Below, piece after piece: positions 24,483 to 36,920 of a stretch of 64,000 nt of DNA. This DNA comes from Saururus chinensis (taxonomy: Eukaryota > Streptophyta > Magnoliopsida > Piperales > Saururaceae). Numbering within the stretch: the stretch's first letter is position 1; every line of letters starts with the position of its first letter. Below the pieces are notes generated by a model that saw nothing but the letters and a program-made list of their open reading frames with translations, was not told the origin of the DNA and searched no databases. Location: contig CP141148.1 of NCBI GenBank assembly GCA_035235625.1, positions 20,771,057 to 20,835,056 on the forward strand, written 5' to 3'. The position numbers and the translations under genes were made by a program.

Positions 24483-27369
24483 CATCCAACATACTTACAG
24501 CCAACATGCATGTCGTATGCATTTCAACATACCATATAATCATGCTTACATGCATATCGTGCAATCCTAGCATGCTACTACTCATTCAAGCATGCTATCA
24601 TGAAATTACGAGTTCAAAGCTCCCCTACCTCGTAATCATGACGTTTGATGGCAAGCACACGACGGCGTCGGCAGCGGAGTTGGCAGTCAAAATCGTTGCC
24701 TAACTGAGAGAGTTGCTGTCCCGAGGATTTTAAGAAGTGCCAAAAACAATCACGGCCAAACAAGGTGTCAGAATCAATGCGGCAAAACCTGCGATCCACG
24801 GCGGCACACTAGGGCGGCCGAGAGAAAAGTCAAGCCAACAAGAATGGCGGTGCGACCAGATGTCGAGGGTGTACTCACTGAAGATCGGCCGGTGGCTAAG
24901 ACGTGCTCAGCCGGCCACAAGACGTCGAAATCGGCCGTGGACAGCACCCAATGGCGACGATTTCGCATCAACAAGGGCCCACATATGGGCGGAGAGCACG
25001 GGGCGACTCTCAAGGATAGTGGAGAGGTGGAGGAGGACTCTAATGTCAACTCCACACGGTGGCAGACCCAACCGACGGTCAAGCGGCGCAAAAGCAGCGC
25101 CTAAGCCCTAAAACGTATGCGTGGCTACATACACACGCGGCCAAAAAGGGCTACTCGAGGGGGAGATGGCTCGGACGGTGGCGACCCAAGGCCCACATAA
25201 GGGCGGTCGAGCTAAGGACAAGATGTAGTGGCCAATCGAAATGGCGACATCGACTATCGCCACCCACAACTAAGACACGTAGTGCGGGCGGCTATGCATC
25301 TCACACGATATAGGGCAGGGCAAGCGGCCCATTCTAAGCAGAGTGTAAAATCGGGCCAAGTGGAGCTGGCCCTCACTGTCGCCGAGCCGGGGCAGAGCCC
25401 ACAATGGCCAAATAACCCACAGCTCGCCAATAGCAACAACCCGAGACGCACCCAAAGCGTCTAATCAGGCGGAGCAAGGCAATAGGGGCGAGACGGGGTC
25501 GGAAACGGTAAACCCCTACCGACACCGGGTTGAGGTAGGCTGGACGGAGTCCTACCGGTGGCCGGGTGACGACCGGAAACACCGGTGTCTCAAAAAAAAT
25601 CCCATGGACAGTGAGATGAAAATAGTGATAAAAACCCGACCAAAAGACCGGCAGCTCCCAGCGGAGCGCAAAAAGCATGGCGGCGGCTCTAGCCAGCGCC
25701 TATGGGTTCCTAGCAGCCAACTAAACATAAGTCTAGTTGAGGGCGGCCGCAAACGATGTCAAAATCATACACCCACAGTTCAAAAACGGGATTGAAGGAG
25801 AGAAAAAAAACCCAAAAAAGGTTCAGTACCTCATGGAGGAGCGAAGAGGCCACGGCGGCGGTCATAGCCGGTACCTACGGACTCGTGGCAATGAGGCAAG
25901 GCGGATCCTGACAAGAATCGGCGGAATCCGATGACGGAGGAGGGAGAACGGAGTGACCGGAATCAACCTCGGGTTTTCTCACAAAACCACTGGACGTCAA
26001 ATTTCTTACTGGAAGTCGAGTTCTGAAATCTGGATTTCAGATCTTATAGTTAATCTTTTTGATTTTTCCATCCACGTCCCTAGTACGCGTTCACCCATCG
26101 GTTACGCATTGTAGCTCCAAAATTCATGCTGTAAGCGCGTAGCGAGGCCCGCGGCCTGCAACTAAGCCCCACACCCGACTCTACGGGTATAAATATAGAG
26201 GAAAAAATACACAAATATGAATACGCTAATGCATCGTATTTTCCCGCCGAAAATGACTAGAAAAATAGTAGGAAAATCACAGAAAATCGTAGAAAATTTC
26301 GGGACATTACAGAAAAAAATTTCCAACTTTTTCCAGGTCGTAACATCACTCCCTTTAGTGTTTCCTCCCTTTTCTTTATCTTAAGGCTCCTCATGTGAGG
26401 GTGATTATTTAGGCACTCAAGTCTAGTCACTACAACAAAAGGACTATTTGCGATGCTTTTATTAGTGTCACAATAAAAAGTGTTGCTAAAAACTATTTTA
26501 TGAGACGATTAAAAAAGTGTTGCAAAAAAAAATTGCATCACAAATAAGTATCCGATTTGCAACGCTTTTTTGAAAGCATCACAAAGCTTTATAATATTTG
26601 TAATGCCTTTTGAAAGAATCACAAAGCTTGATAATATTTGCGACACTTTTTTGAAGGCATCGCAAAGCTTGATAAAAAACATCACAGATAAAATATATTT
26701 TTTTAAATCATGTATTCTTTGCAACATTTATTAATAAGTGTCATAAATAGGCAATAGTATTTGCGATGCTTTTATACAAGTCTCACTAATAGTACATATT
26801 TTTTTTAAACATATAGTATTTATGACACTTTTATATAAGCATCACAAATACTATTTTTAAAAAAATTATAAACTAAATTTTTTTTTTACAATTTATGATA
26901 CTTATGTTTAAACGTCGCAATTATTATATGTATTTTCTTTAGTCCGATTTGTGCTAGACTAGGCTGATGCGCTTCAGCATGACCCTCGACTTTGTGTGTA
27001 GTCAAACTTTAATCCAACGATGTACGTACGTAACTCGGGGGGTAGGTAGGGAGGTTGCTTGCCCCCTCAAGCCTTCAAATCTTAAAAAAAATTAATTAAT
27101 TTCTTTAATCATGTTTTCATGAGAACAGGGGACCAGTAGGTTGTACTCTGCCTTGCGTGGTTAGATCTCGATTCGACGACTCTTAATGCTCGGGATCTCG
27201 ATCCTATGCCTTGCGCATTAGCGTGAACCCTTGGCACTATGGGTTGTCAAATCTCGATTCGATAGTTCTCAAAGCTGGAGCACATATAACTGGAAAAAAA
27301 TAAAAATTAATTTTTTAATTAATAAGATATATGTATTTATATATTAAATTGAATATTTTGTTAAATTAT

Positions 27370-28960
27370 ACATGTATTACAAAAATATAAGGTATTTGGG
27401 ACACATATGGTTATGTGTCACAAATACCCTAGGTATTTGGGACGCATAGGCCTATGCATCTCAAATACACATAGCCTTTTGAGTCTCAGCTACCCAAATT
27501 TCATTCAATATACGTTTTTATTCCAAAATATATAATTTAATATATAAATATATATTGTATATTTATTTAAAAAATATAAATTAATTTTTTTGATTCTCAT
27601 ATGTGCGGTACTAGGCTCATGTGCATTAGGATGAGCCCTAGCTGTGTGAGACCTTGGATTTCAATTCGACAACGCATATACTAAGTGCATATGCAGGTTA
27701 CATGCTCCTTTGTGCCATCAATTCTATATAAAATTTACTTAATATTTTAATTCACGTATTTGTTAGATTGGGATCATGTGTTTAAGTGTCAGTCCGAGCT
27801 ATGTGAGACGTCATATTGAAATTTGATGACATACATAACTCAATGGATAAGAAGGTTGCATGCCCTCATGTGTCGTTGAATCTCGATTTGACAATTTCCA
27901 AACCCCGAGCTCACACAACCAGGACTAAATAAATTATTTTAATTTTTTACATAATAATATAGTATGTATTTATATATATTGGAAAATAAAACTTATATTG
28001 AATAATTATATTTGATATGTGTCAAAATAGGGCGCGTGAGAGGGGCGCCAAATTCCAGCTGGAGGAGAGAGGGGAGAAAGTAAAGGAATATAATTTAAAA
28101 TGTTTCAAATTTTTATATATAATTAAATTAATAAATATTAAAAAAAATATAAGGTATTTGCCATGCATAAGATTATGCATCACAAATACCCTATGTATTT
28201 GCCACATACAAACTATGCATCAATAATATATAAGATATTGGTGACATATTCGTATGTGTTGCAAATACCTTATATCTAATTTAATATTTATTATTTTAAT
28301 ATATAATATATAATAAAAATCTTACAAAATTTAAATTTAAATTCCCTTGTTTTCTCCCCTCTTTTCCTTAGAGTTGGGGCTCATGCTGACATGTGAGAGA
28401 GAGGAGAGAGAAGAGAGAGAGAAAGGGAGGCAAGAAGAGAGACAAAGAGAGAGAAGAGAGAGGGAGAGAGAGTAGATGCGAATATAATAAATTTGACACG
28501 AACAAAGATAGGGTGAGCGGGAGGGGTGTTGGACTCCTGCGGGAGGAGATAGGAGAAAGAAGGAGATTCTCATTTAATTTTTTAGAATTTTTTTATATAT
28601 TATATATTAAGTTAATAAATATTATATGAAATATAAGGTATTTTTTATGCATAAGATTATGTCTTGTAAATACCCAATGTATTTGTGACTTATAGAACTA
28701 TATGTTACAAATATCATAGGCTATTTGCGATTTATATTCGTATGCATCACAAATACCTTATATTTAATTTAATATTTATTATTTTAATATATAAAAAAAA
28801 TTATAAAAAATATAAATTATATTCCTATGCTTTCTCCCCTCTCCTCCCTAGAGGCGGGGCTCATGCTGATGAGCGTGAGAGAGAGAAGAGAGAGGAGAGA
28901 GAGGGGAGATAGGAGAGAGAGAAGAGATTGAGAAGAGAGAGAGGGGGAGAGACATAGAGA
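27370..28960. repeat. Arrays of short palindromic units and a 480-bp tandem duplication inside the CACTA element
   Basis: Hairpin-forming words such as 'tatttgggacgcataggcc' followed by 'tatgcatctcaaata' recur at 27388-27470, 28153-28275 and 28636-28760. The segment from about 28090 to 28470 is repeated at 28570-28950; the shared 'ggggctcatgctga' words sit exactly 480 bp apart (28376 and 28856). Each copy ends in a GA-rich tract (28391-28475 and 28873-29035). Confidence 0.7.
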
Positions 28961-29205
28961 GAGAAAGGGAAGAGAAAAAGAGAGAGGGGTGATAGGGTGA
29001 GAGGAAAGAGAGAGAGAACGTGAGGAGAGAGAAATTCAGGATATTTTTTTTTAAAAAAAGTATTTGCGACGTTTTTCTATACACATTGCAAATAGTTATA
29101 CTATTTGTGATAACTATTCGACAACGTCTTTTTATAAATCCCCGGCTCCGCTTTGTCATCACCGGGCCGATGCCCCCCTCTCCATTGACACCGTTGCCAC
29201 CCTCT

Positions 29206-31528
29206 TGTCACAACCCAGATTTTAAAAGCCTTATTAAATAGCATGAACGATAAGTCTCGAGATTTTTTTTTCTTAAATACAAAACAAACCATTCAATTAA
29301 ATATTCAGGTCATGATAACTGGGGTTTACAAATATGAATATCAAATCATATGATATTATTACACGTCTCAAAAATTTAATAAGAACAACTCATCCATCTA
29401 AGTACAAGTCCATCATCCGTTTGAAAATAAATTACTAAGTTAACTCTCACGCCAGAGATACACTTACGTACCGAAGTTGTAGAAATGAAGAAACTTCATC
29501 CAGTGCGCATCAATCTTGGTCTCACTTCTCGTCGCCTAGAGAACTTGCAACTAACCAAACCAAACAACAAGAACAGAATCTCTCCGCCCTCAAGAGAAGA
29601 GCTTCCAAAGGATACAAGGTTTTATTAATGTTTTTTGGATCGGGACAACATTACTTAATGTTAGTTGCCTACATACTCATCAGACAATATCTCCAATGTT
29701 TCCAACAAGATCTGATCGAGACATAGTTTTGCCTAAAACTACACTATTCTAAAAAGCATAACATCACACATGCAATGCTTAAGTATTTTCAACCAACCTA
29801 CATTTTATGCAAGTCCTTTAATCATTCAACTTTTTCTAATTAAACAATCAATATCAAATAATGTTATCAATTATCTCACAACCCTTGTTCAATAATTAAT
29901 ACTATCAAATATGTATTCTCTCTGAGATAATTTGACTCTTGAAGAAATCTCGAAGCATAACTAGAGTCCAACATTACTCGACTCCAACATCGAAGTAGAC
30001 TGCTTAACACCAGCTTGACCCAAATCCCTAGGGTTCTCAATTGCGTACCACGAATCTGGAGAAGAGGATCTCAATTGTGCTCATGGACACAGATTGGTGA
30101 GAAGCACAAGCCTTCCATGATGCTCATACAACTCCTCTTTTTGTATGCACTATATGGTCGTGGGAAGACCTGCCGAAAACCCACGATAGAGACCTCTCTA
30201 ACCAATACCCAAACCGTCGTGGCAGTGAAGAAAGTGTATCACAATCTCCACCATCCCAACTCAGGGAAATAATGTCTTTTAAGACATTACTAATGTTTCC
30301 ATAGAAGCCTCAGGTCTTTATGACCATTGACTCCCTCAAACATTCAAAACTTAAACTAGATTATTTTCATCTAGTTAAGTATTCATCCAACCATTTGGGT
30401 TTCTTTCATACTGTGAATCGCCCCAATAAATAGCTCATTTACTGAGTTATGACTCAAAGAACATCCCAAACCCTAATAGTCTACATGAGACTCAGGTAAA
30501 CTCCCATAACTACCCTCGGGTCATTAACCAAGGTAAACTTTGATATAAGGGCCCCGTTCACTCCATGAACTGGTCCCAAACCCTATTCAGGGTATTTTAG
30601 CCTTTATCTTGATTAGGTATTCTTCCCCCAATCTAATGGCAACCAATATCTCTTAATTAATCTTCATTAATATCAAGTTACCAATTAATGCATTAATAAT
30701 AAAAGCATGTATCAGAATAATTAACATAAATAACATGCAATTACACAAGTGCATAAATAAATAATAAACGGAGGCCCATTGTACTCATTTGTAGGGCTAG
30801 GGCTTAGCAAATTCATGCCCGAGAGTGTGAATAGCTCTAACGCAATATGCGAGTTACATATATAATACTCTAGTTGATCGATGTACTAGGTTGCAGACAC
30901 GTGTAATATGCTGCCTTAAACCCTCAGAATTAGAGTTCTTCCCATTGTTTCCCGTGACACTATGACCTATTAAGGTCTTTGTGTCACTTAGTGGTCACAC
31001 CCCTTTCGAAGCTAATTAACGTCATTCTAGGTTACCCTAACGCTTGGTTATCTAGGTTATCGTTTCAACAACAATGGGATATATTGCCCATAAGGGCATT
31101 AGGGTAATTTTACCACCTGAGGAATGGTACCCTCCCTTGGGTTATCTAGTCATTTCATTTCCCATTATTTATTTTAAGTCATTGCCCTCTCCCAAGGTTG
31201 CTCGCTCAAATCGACTCGCGCTTTTATTCACACGAATGTGGGTGGTCTGCTCATAGGGGTAGTCTTATTGATATTCAATAAGTCCAAAATTGGGCTCGAG
31301 GGTACTACTTTACTTCATGAACTCGGTGTAATTTTCTTGGCATGTGACGGGGTCAGGAACCCCTTGAACTGACCTTGGTTGACTTATTGGTTTATGATTA
31401 ATCATAGGGGCAAAATAGTCAATTACCCACTCCCTGGGATTTTTTTCTCACTAAGTGGTTTGGCCTATAACCCATTAAACTCTCACTCAGAATTTAGACC
31501 CAGTTTAGTGCGGGTCAACCATCTACAA
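29206..31528 (-). mobile_element. LTR 'B' (minus), truncated relative of LTR A, inside the CACTA element
   Basis: On the minus strand its 3' end is ATCTGGGTTGTGACA at 29206. The reverse complement aligns with LTR A from about 13590 to 15862, through 'cttgtacttagatggatgag', 'catggaaggcttgtgcttctc', 'aaggtctttgtgtcact' and 'gcatgtgacgggg'. The part matching A's first 1.3 kb is absent, so the copy is 5'-deleted or its boundary lies near 31528. CCTCT precedes it at 29201-29205, and a CCTCT also occurs at about 31564, but that is not a clean junction. Confidence 0.7.
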
Positions 31529-32078
31529 TGCTATCTTCCCCAAGTCCAGCCAGAGGAGGAAGTGCCTCTAGCGGGATATGGGACACTAGCTCCTCCCACC
31601 AGAGTTCGATGCCCCTCCCACCCACCCACCGTGTCCTTCCCTCTCCCCTCATCCAGCCAAATGGCAAGGTTTATTTAAATTTTTTTCTTCTTAGTGACAC
31701 ACTTCAAAGTGTCACTAATAAGTGGTTTTAATTATTTTTTCTTATTAGCGATGCACACACAGCGTCACTAATAAGAGTTTTTATTTTATTTTTTAAATAA
31801 TTTCCATATTGGCAACCATTTAATAAGTGTCACTAATAATATATTATTAGCAATACTTTATAAACCATCACAAATAATATAATATTGTGAAGCAAAAAAA
31901 ACATCGCTAGTAGTAGTAATATTAGCCACACTTTTTCATATACATCGGTAATTAGTAGTTGCGACAAGACTTTTTTTACGCTTTTGGTAATGCTTTTTAA
32001 GTATTGCTAATAGCTAATAATAGTACTATTAGCGACACTTTTATGAAATCTTCACTAATAGTCTTTTTTGTAAGAGTG

Positions 32079-34105
32079 AGTGTTATTTAGAGAAATATCA
32101 CAAATAAGCATATCAATCGATCCCATCTTTAAGACTCTTCCTCCTCTAAGCTTTGGTTGTGTGGGCACAACCATAGGTGTGTGGATAATATCTTTAGCTC
32201 TCACAACGATTGTGGGTTTTACACTAAGCGTGTGCTTTTGAGGTTCAAAACCTAACATTTTCTTATCCTATTGACCAATGCTAATAATAGTATCAAGTTA
32301 TTTCTTCCCACTCTTAAACCCTTCTAGTGTCTCCTTGAAGGACTTAATTTCTCCTTGAAGTTGACTAGATTTAGATATCTCTTTTTCTAGTTCAACCTTG
32401 AGGTCACTTACTTTACTTTCTGATTATTATTCAACTCATGCACTTTGGTAGACTCATGAGAAAGGCAAGTCTCTCTTCCTCACTTCTCTCTTGAGTTTCC
32501 TAGTCTTTTTAGTCATAAGCATGACTTGTTGAAACAACTTGTCTTGCTTAACATCAAAATCTTCATCATAAGAAGTATCAAAGTCTAATTCAATTAAATT
32601 TGACTCACTTGATCTTCCATTAGAACTATCCTACTCTACACTTACATATAAAGCAATGTAATTACACATTTCAACTTCTTCATCACATGAGTTAATCATA
32701 GAAAGTGATCTGGAATACTTTCCCTTTATTTTTGTTATCCATACTTCTTGACTTTCTAAGCTTTTTATCTAAAGAACTATATCTATCCTTGTTAGGACAT
32801 TCTGAAGCAAAATGACACCCAACTTATCACAAAGAAAGCACCTCAAGTTCTTGTCTATTTTGTTAGATTTCTCCCCATTCTTCTCATTTAATCTCCCTCT
32901 CCTTGAAGTTTGGCCTTTTCTTTCTCTCTTACAAAAATTTTGATTTTTTTTAGGAACCTATAAGAATATATGGGGTCATATATCTTGTATTGGCTCATTT
33001 TTGTGATCAAAATAATGTCCTGTGTGTAAAATTTGACTCACAATATGTCTGAAGTGGAATGTTAAAGATGAACCAAAAAAACAAACTCAATCAGTGACCC
33101 AATTAGTGTTTCGATAGGTTAAAATATGCACACACATATTTAATTCATTTTCTTGTTCATCCAAGTCATTTTGAAATTCTAATATATGATCTAGAAGTTT
33201 TTAAGCTTCAACACTTTGATCATTATATGTTTTTTGCAAGACAAGAACTTCTAGTTCAAGAGAGCCTATTTGATGCATATATTTTTTATTAAAAGCCCCA
33301 AAAGCCACACAATATCCTCCTAACTTATATTGAATCAAGGTTGTCTTAACCTTTTCTAGAGTTTTATTTTTAGCCTTAAGGTTTTATCAAGCTCATCTTC
33401 CAATCCCTGATTACCACTATCAAGCAATTTGTTTCTAACCAAAAAATTCTTTGATGTGTTTATCATTTGTTCAAACATGGTTTCTTCAATACAAGAATCA
33501 CTTATGGGAGGAAACACAAATACAGAGTTAAGTGGAGAAGATGATAAACTCATAGCATGTGCCAAAGTGTGTGTGACAGTATCAAAGTTATCAATAGTAT
33601 CATGCAAATTATCACAATCATCAACATTTTCAATAAGAGACACACAAAAGGCAATGTAATCGCAAATATCATCTTGAGTTTAGTATGTCTCTAACATTTG
33701 CAAAGAATTTAGAGAAGTTTTCATTGTCTTCCATTCATATGGTTTCAAATTTAGTGAGAAATAATTGTAATTTAAAAAATGTAAGTGTGGTGGTTACCTC
33801 AAAGGTTGTCCCAAGGACATCCTAACCTCTTTTGGAGGTATTGTAGTCTTAAATGTCTAAATTATTCTAATGTTACAACATGGTAAATAGCATTAAGGCC
33901 TTGTTATTAACGTTAGTCATGTCTCTCCCATCTTGAGTACAATATTTTTTAACTTTTGTTGTAATTTTCCCATTTTTTACCAATAAGGATAGAAGGTGTG
34001 TATTATACCTTTGTTAGTTCCAAAACTTTATCGTCTATGGATGAGAGAAAGGCTCCCATCCTTGCTTTTCAATATGGGAAGTTCATCATATCAAAGAGAG
34101 GTGAG
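32079..34105 (-). pseudogene. Decayed Copia gag with CCHC knuckle
   Basis: Reading the minus strand, 34105-33830 encodes fragments of a UBN2-type gag: FDMMNFPY, KARMGAFLSSIDDKV and QGLNAIYHVV, separated by stops. An open stretch of 95 codons at 33643-33356 (acidic, Asp/Ser-rich) follows. Near 32850-32790 comes CFLCDKLG then HFASECPNKDRY, a CX2CX4HX4C zinc knuckle broken by a 2-bp insertion. A 67-codon stretch at 32258-32055, beginning LGFEPQKHTLSVKP, follows, running into the CACTA end. Order and strand fit a SIRE-like Copia gag. Multiple stops and frameshifts make it a pseudogene. No protease or pol follows. Confidence 0.6.
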
Positions 34106-34149
34106 AGGTGAGGTGGTTCAGTAATTGAATTGCCCTCAACTTGCTTATA

Positions 34150-35510
34150 TATCTAGTACAACTAAATAAAACCCTAGAGAAGAAAAATAAAATTTTCTAA
34201 CAATAAAAAAACAGCAAAGACACACAATAAGCAAAGAAGTCAAATTAATGAATTATTGAAATAAAACTAAAGAAGCAAATAAAATCAATTTAGTCAAGTA
34301 TCAAATTGCAAGGTATCAACGTCCTAACCTCAGCTACTAATTGAGTATTTGAACAATACACTAGGCATAACATAAAGCATGCTTAAGTAACCCTCACGAA
34401 TCAATCTAATTTGAATCACTTAATTTAATTAATTGATATATTTAATTCAATTATGCACATAAGTATACAAAACCCAAATTTGTGTACTTTGTATAAAATC
34501 AACAATTAAAAACGTTCAAAAAAAGAAACATTTTTTACTTAAAAAAACCAAAATACAGAAAAACCGTAGGACTAGTCTAGTTACTTAATTTTTTTACACT
34601 ATAGAATAGAATTGTGTACAAAGAACATATTTTCCAAGTACAATCACTATCCAGTATTCTATTCAATGACTTCAACTCCACTCATGCTTTTCCAATCTCC
34701 ATGGTGCATCGTTTGTGTTCTCCATTCATCCACTAGTGCACAACCACCTCTGGTATCTACCAAGTTGACCAATGAACTACTTTTTAGCAATTCAACCACT
34801 CACAATGAGAAAAGTCATAATTTTCTGACATAAGGTTTCTAGGAACACTCTCTAGACAATCTTCCAACCATCACAAAATACTTCTAAGTAGATTGTAGAC
34901 TCAAGGTAAGTTAAAAACACTGAAAACATAATATTGACATCAAAAGTGACTTATCCTAAGAGAACAAAGAAAAAATTCACTAATTTTGAAAGTAGGACTT
35001 TCTTGATAATGAAAAGGGATTCTCTTTGTTAGGTTATTCATAGAACATTCAAATTTATAGTATAGAAATGTTTAGGAGGAAGTTTTGCCCAATTACAAAT
35101 TAAATCAAACTAAATCAAGAAACAATTCCAATAGGGTGATCAATCATGCAATTGATCTACCAAAGTAGAATAAAGTAGAGAACAACTGATTGTTTGACTA
35201 GTAGTGTTCTGGAATCTGAATGGACAATCAATTTACCAACATAATTGTAACTTTGTGTGTTAAGCAAACTTTGATACTTTCTAATATTTTGAGAGGCTTG
35301 ACCATTAATATAAATAATATAAAAAAATATAATAGACTTTTCAATAATTGTATACCACAGATCATGTGCACTATAAGTAGAACCTTCATAAAGGGCTTGA
35401 GTTGAGCTCTAACTATTTGAATTTTCAATTTATTTCAATCTTCAAGCTATAATGCTCACCTTGATCATTTAGATAACCTTAAAAATTATAAGTTATAAAA
35501 CAAATTCACC
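34150..35510 (-). mobile_element. Probable 5' LTR of the Copia element, strongly diverged
   Basis: It lies directly upstream of the gag remnant on the same strand. The minus-strand stretch near 35490-35440 (ttatctaaatgatcaagg) resembles the LTR start region at 4600-4560 (taatttagatgatcaaaa), and similar 'gatcaatcatgcaattgatc' words occur. No clean TG/CA boundary, PBS or TSD was found. Confidence 0.3.
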
Positions 35511-36369
35511 CATCAAACAAATGAAAGTGTGTAATAAAATTTAACTATACAATATATGATGTTTGTTGACATCCTTGAGTTTGACCACTTACAAGCAATG
35601 AACCAATTCATACGTGTATGTGTATGTGTGTTAGTGGGGTGTGATGGATATAATTTCTCATTGTAAGGGCTGCCGATGTGGTAAGGGAAAGGCGCTGTTG
35701 GTGGGCTTTTGGAGTGCAGGTTTTGGCCATGCTTCCCGATAAGCCGATGTGGTTGCGCTCTCTTGCTAGCAGCACCAGAGCTTGGAGTGTGGTGTGATTT
35801 TTTTTTTTGAGATGGCACGGGCCAAAACAGACTACACAAATTGTTGATTGCTAAGACCTTGAAAAAGGAAGATCGAGGGATGGTGGACAATAAAGTAGAA
35901 CCATGACATCGCTTGTTGTGAGCTGGTAGGCGCTCTTCTCTCATTACAACATACATATCAGCGTTCCAAGCCGCACGCCCAATTTGCTCCATGGTTCAAG
36001 TGGAGCACCCATCACTTCAGGGGGGGCAAAGTATGAAACTGCCTTTGTTTCAGCAATGTGGAACATTCTTTTCTAGGACCAAGAGTGGCAGCATTCTTAA
36101 ATAATATTCATCAGATTGGAATTAGCACTGCAAAGGTAGGACTGGGCCTCTTCATGGGGGTGCAGCGCAGATTGGATGAGAGCTAGCAATCAAAAAGAAA
36201 GCACAAGATTAGGTAGCTGTGGAGTAATAACAATAACACCATTGTCTTCATAAGCTTACGTCAATTTCTCAACAAAGTAAATGACAAGATTTCCTACTTA
36301 TTTTATTTTGGTTTATTTTTTGCTGTCTGATGTCTTGAACATCAATTTAGAGAGCTCTCAAATTATACA
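35511..36369. other. No recognised gene
   Basis: A 159-codon minus-strand frame at 35992-35513 has no recognisable domain and ends in low-complexity His/Thr and aromatic residues. It may be chance. Nothing else is supported. Confidence 0.4.
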
Positions 36370-36920
36370 AGAGAAACAATCTAGAACTGGTTAGGCTCAA
36401 GTGCCTCAAATTTGAATAATCCCACAAGATAAAAATAGAAAAAAATTAAAAATAAAAACTCAACAACAAAGCCCATTATGGAAACATACAAATGATTTCT
36501 CCCAGAAAGTAGAAAACGTCTACTTTTATCATTTTTTTGCATCTAAGATTTCTCAAAGTTCTTTCATATATATTGATTTTCCTCGCTAACAAAAAATATG
36601 CATTACTTTTGAAGAATGTCAGAGTGTTAATCCAAGATCACTTGCGCCAATAGGCGATCTAAACCAACTCAAGTAGAACTAGTTAGCTTTATTGCCTCAA
36701 GATTTTAATAGGGCAACATGAGAAAAAAATAAATAATAAAAAACAAAAGACAACGAAGTTCATTTTGGAAATATACTGATCTCTACCAAAAAATAAAAAA
36801 AAACATTAAATCATTTCTTACCCCTAAAATTTCTCCAGTGCCTTTCAAAGTATGTTGGAGTTTTGATCCAAGTTAGTTGCATGCCACAGGCCATCTAACT
36901 AACTCAGGTAAGACAATCAG
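36370..36920. repeat. Diverged tandem duplication, unit about 280-310 bp
   Basis: Blocks of the first unit (caagtgcctcaaatttgaat, acaacaaagcccattatgga, gtgttaatccaagatcactt, ggcgatctaaaccaactcaa) recur in order from about 36690 (attgcctcaagattttaat, acaacgaagttcattttgga, gttttgatccaagttag, ggccatctaactaactca). No protein or known element was recognised. Confidence 0.55.

Larger units (their letters stand above)
21833..26311 (-). mobile_element. Long solo LTR 'L' (4.48 kb) with TSD GAAAA
   Basis: On the minus strand it starts TGTAATGTCCCG at 26311 and ends GCCTGGGCATTACA at 21833. The duplications GAAAA lie at 21828-21832 and 26312-26316. Only LTR-type sequence lies between, so it is a solo LTR of unusual length. 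It has a GC-rich half (24600-26000) and a half with several minisatellites (22430-24480). The copy starting at 57445 on the plus strand matches it end to end, including the repeat zone. The GC-rich ORFs at 24737-25934 are overlapping, run on both strands and have no recognisable domain, so they are not called. Confidence 0.88.
10618..26345 (+). mobile_element. LTR 'J', interrupted by three insertions
   Basis: Pieces at 10618-10834, 18298-18381, 21416-21832 and 26317-26345 line up in order with LTRs A and C: the 'caccaagaac...gagtttaga' block, 'attaggttg...ggattagggtt', a TATA-like 'gattataaga', 'ctagggcttctct', 'tagacttgtacttagaagatt', 'aaccccaattatgatgacctgg' and the end TTCCAGGTCGTAACA. Each gap is filled by an insertion (I, K, L), and K and L have clear TSDs. 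The expected TG start is missing at about 10618, so the left end appears deleted. Bases after the end are TCACT, with no match on the left. Confidence 0.65.
26428..32078. mobile_element. Non-autonomous CACTA (En/Spm-like) transposon with TSD AGT
   Basis: The left end is CACTACAACAAAAGGACTAT and the right end, read inward, is CACTCTTACAAAAAAGACTA. The 3-bp duplications AGT lie at 26425-26427 and 32079-32081. Both ends carry many short subterminal repeats of the form 'ttgcgatgctttt' (26445-26930) or 'agcgacacttttat' (31690-32060), as expected for CACTA elements. No TnpA- or TnpD-like coding sequence is seen. The interior holds hairpin units, GA-rich tracts and the inserted LTR at 29206-31528. 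Without that insertion it is about 3.3 kb. Confidence 0.85.

Noticed and set aside
24737-25934. Cluster of 60-125-codon ORFs on both strands
   Set aside because: They overlap heavily, lie in the GC-rich half of solo LTR L, and have no recognisable motif or splice logic.
28337-29162. Ser/Leu-rich and Arg/Glu-rich ORFs
   Set aside because: They are translations of GA/CT-rich tracts within the CACTA element.
35513-35992. 159-codon minus-strand ORF
   Set aside because: No recognisable domain, low-complexity C-terminal half, no splice or promoter support. Kept only as a note.
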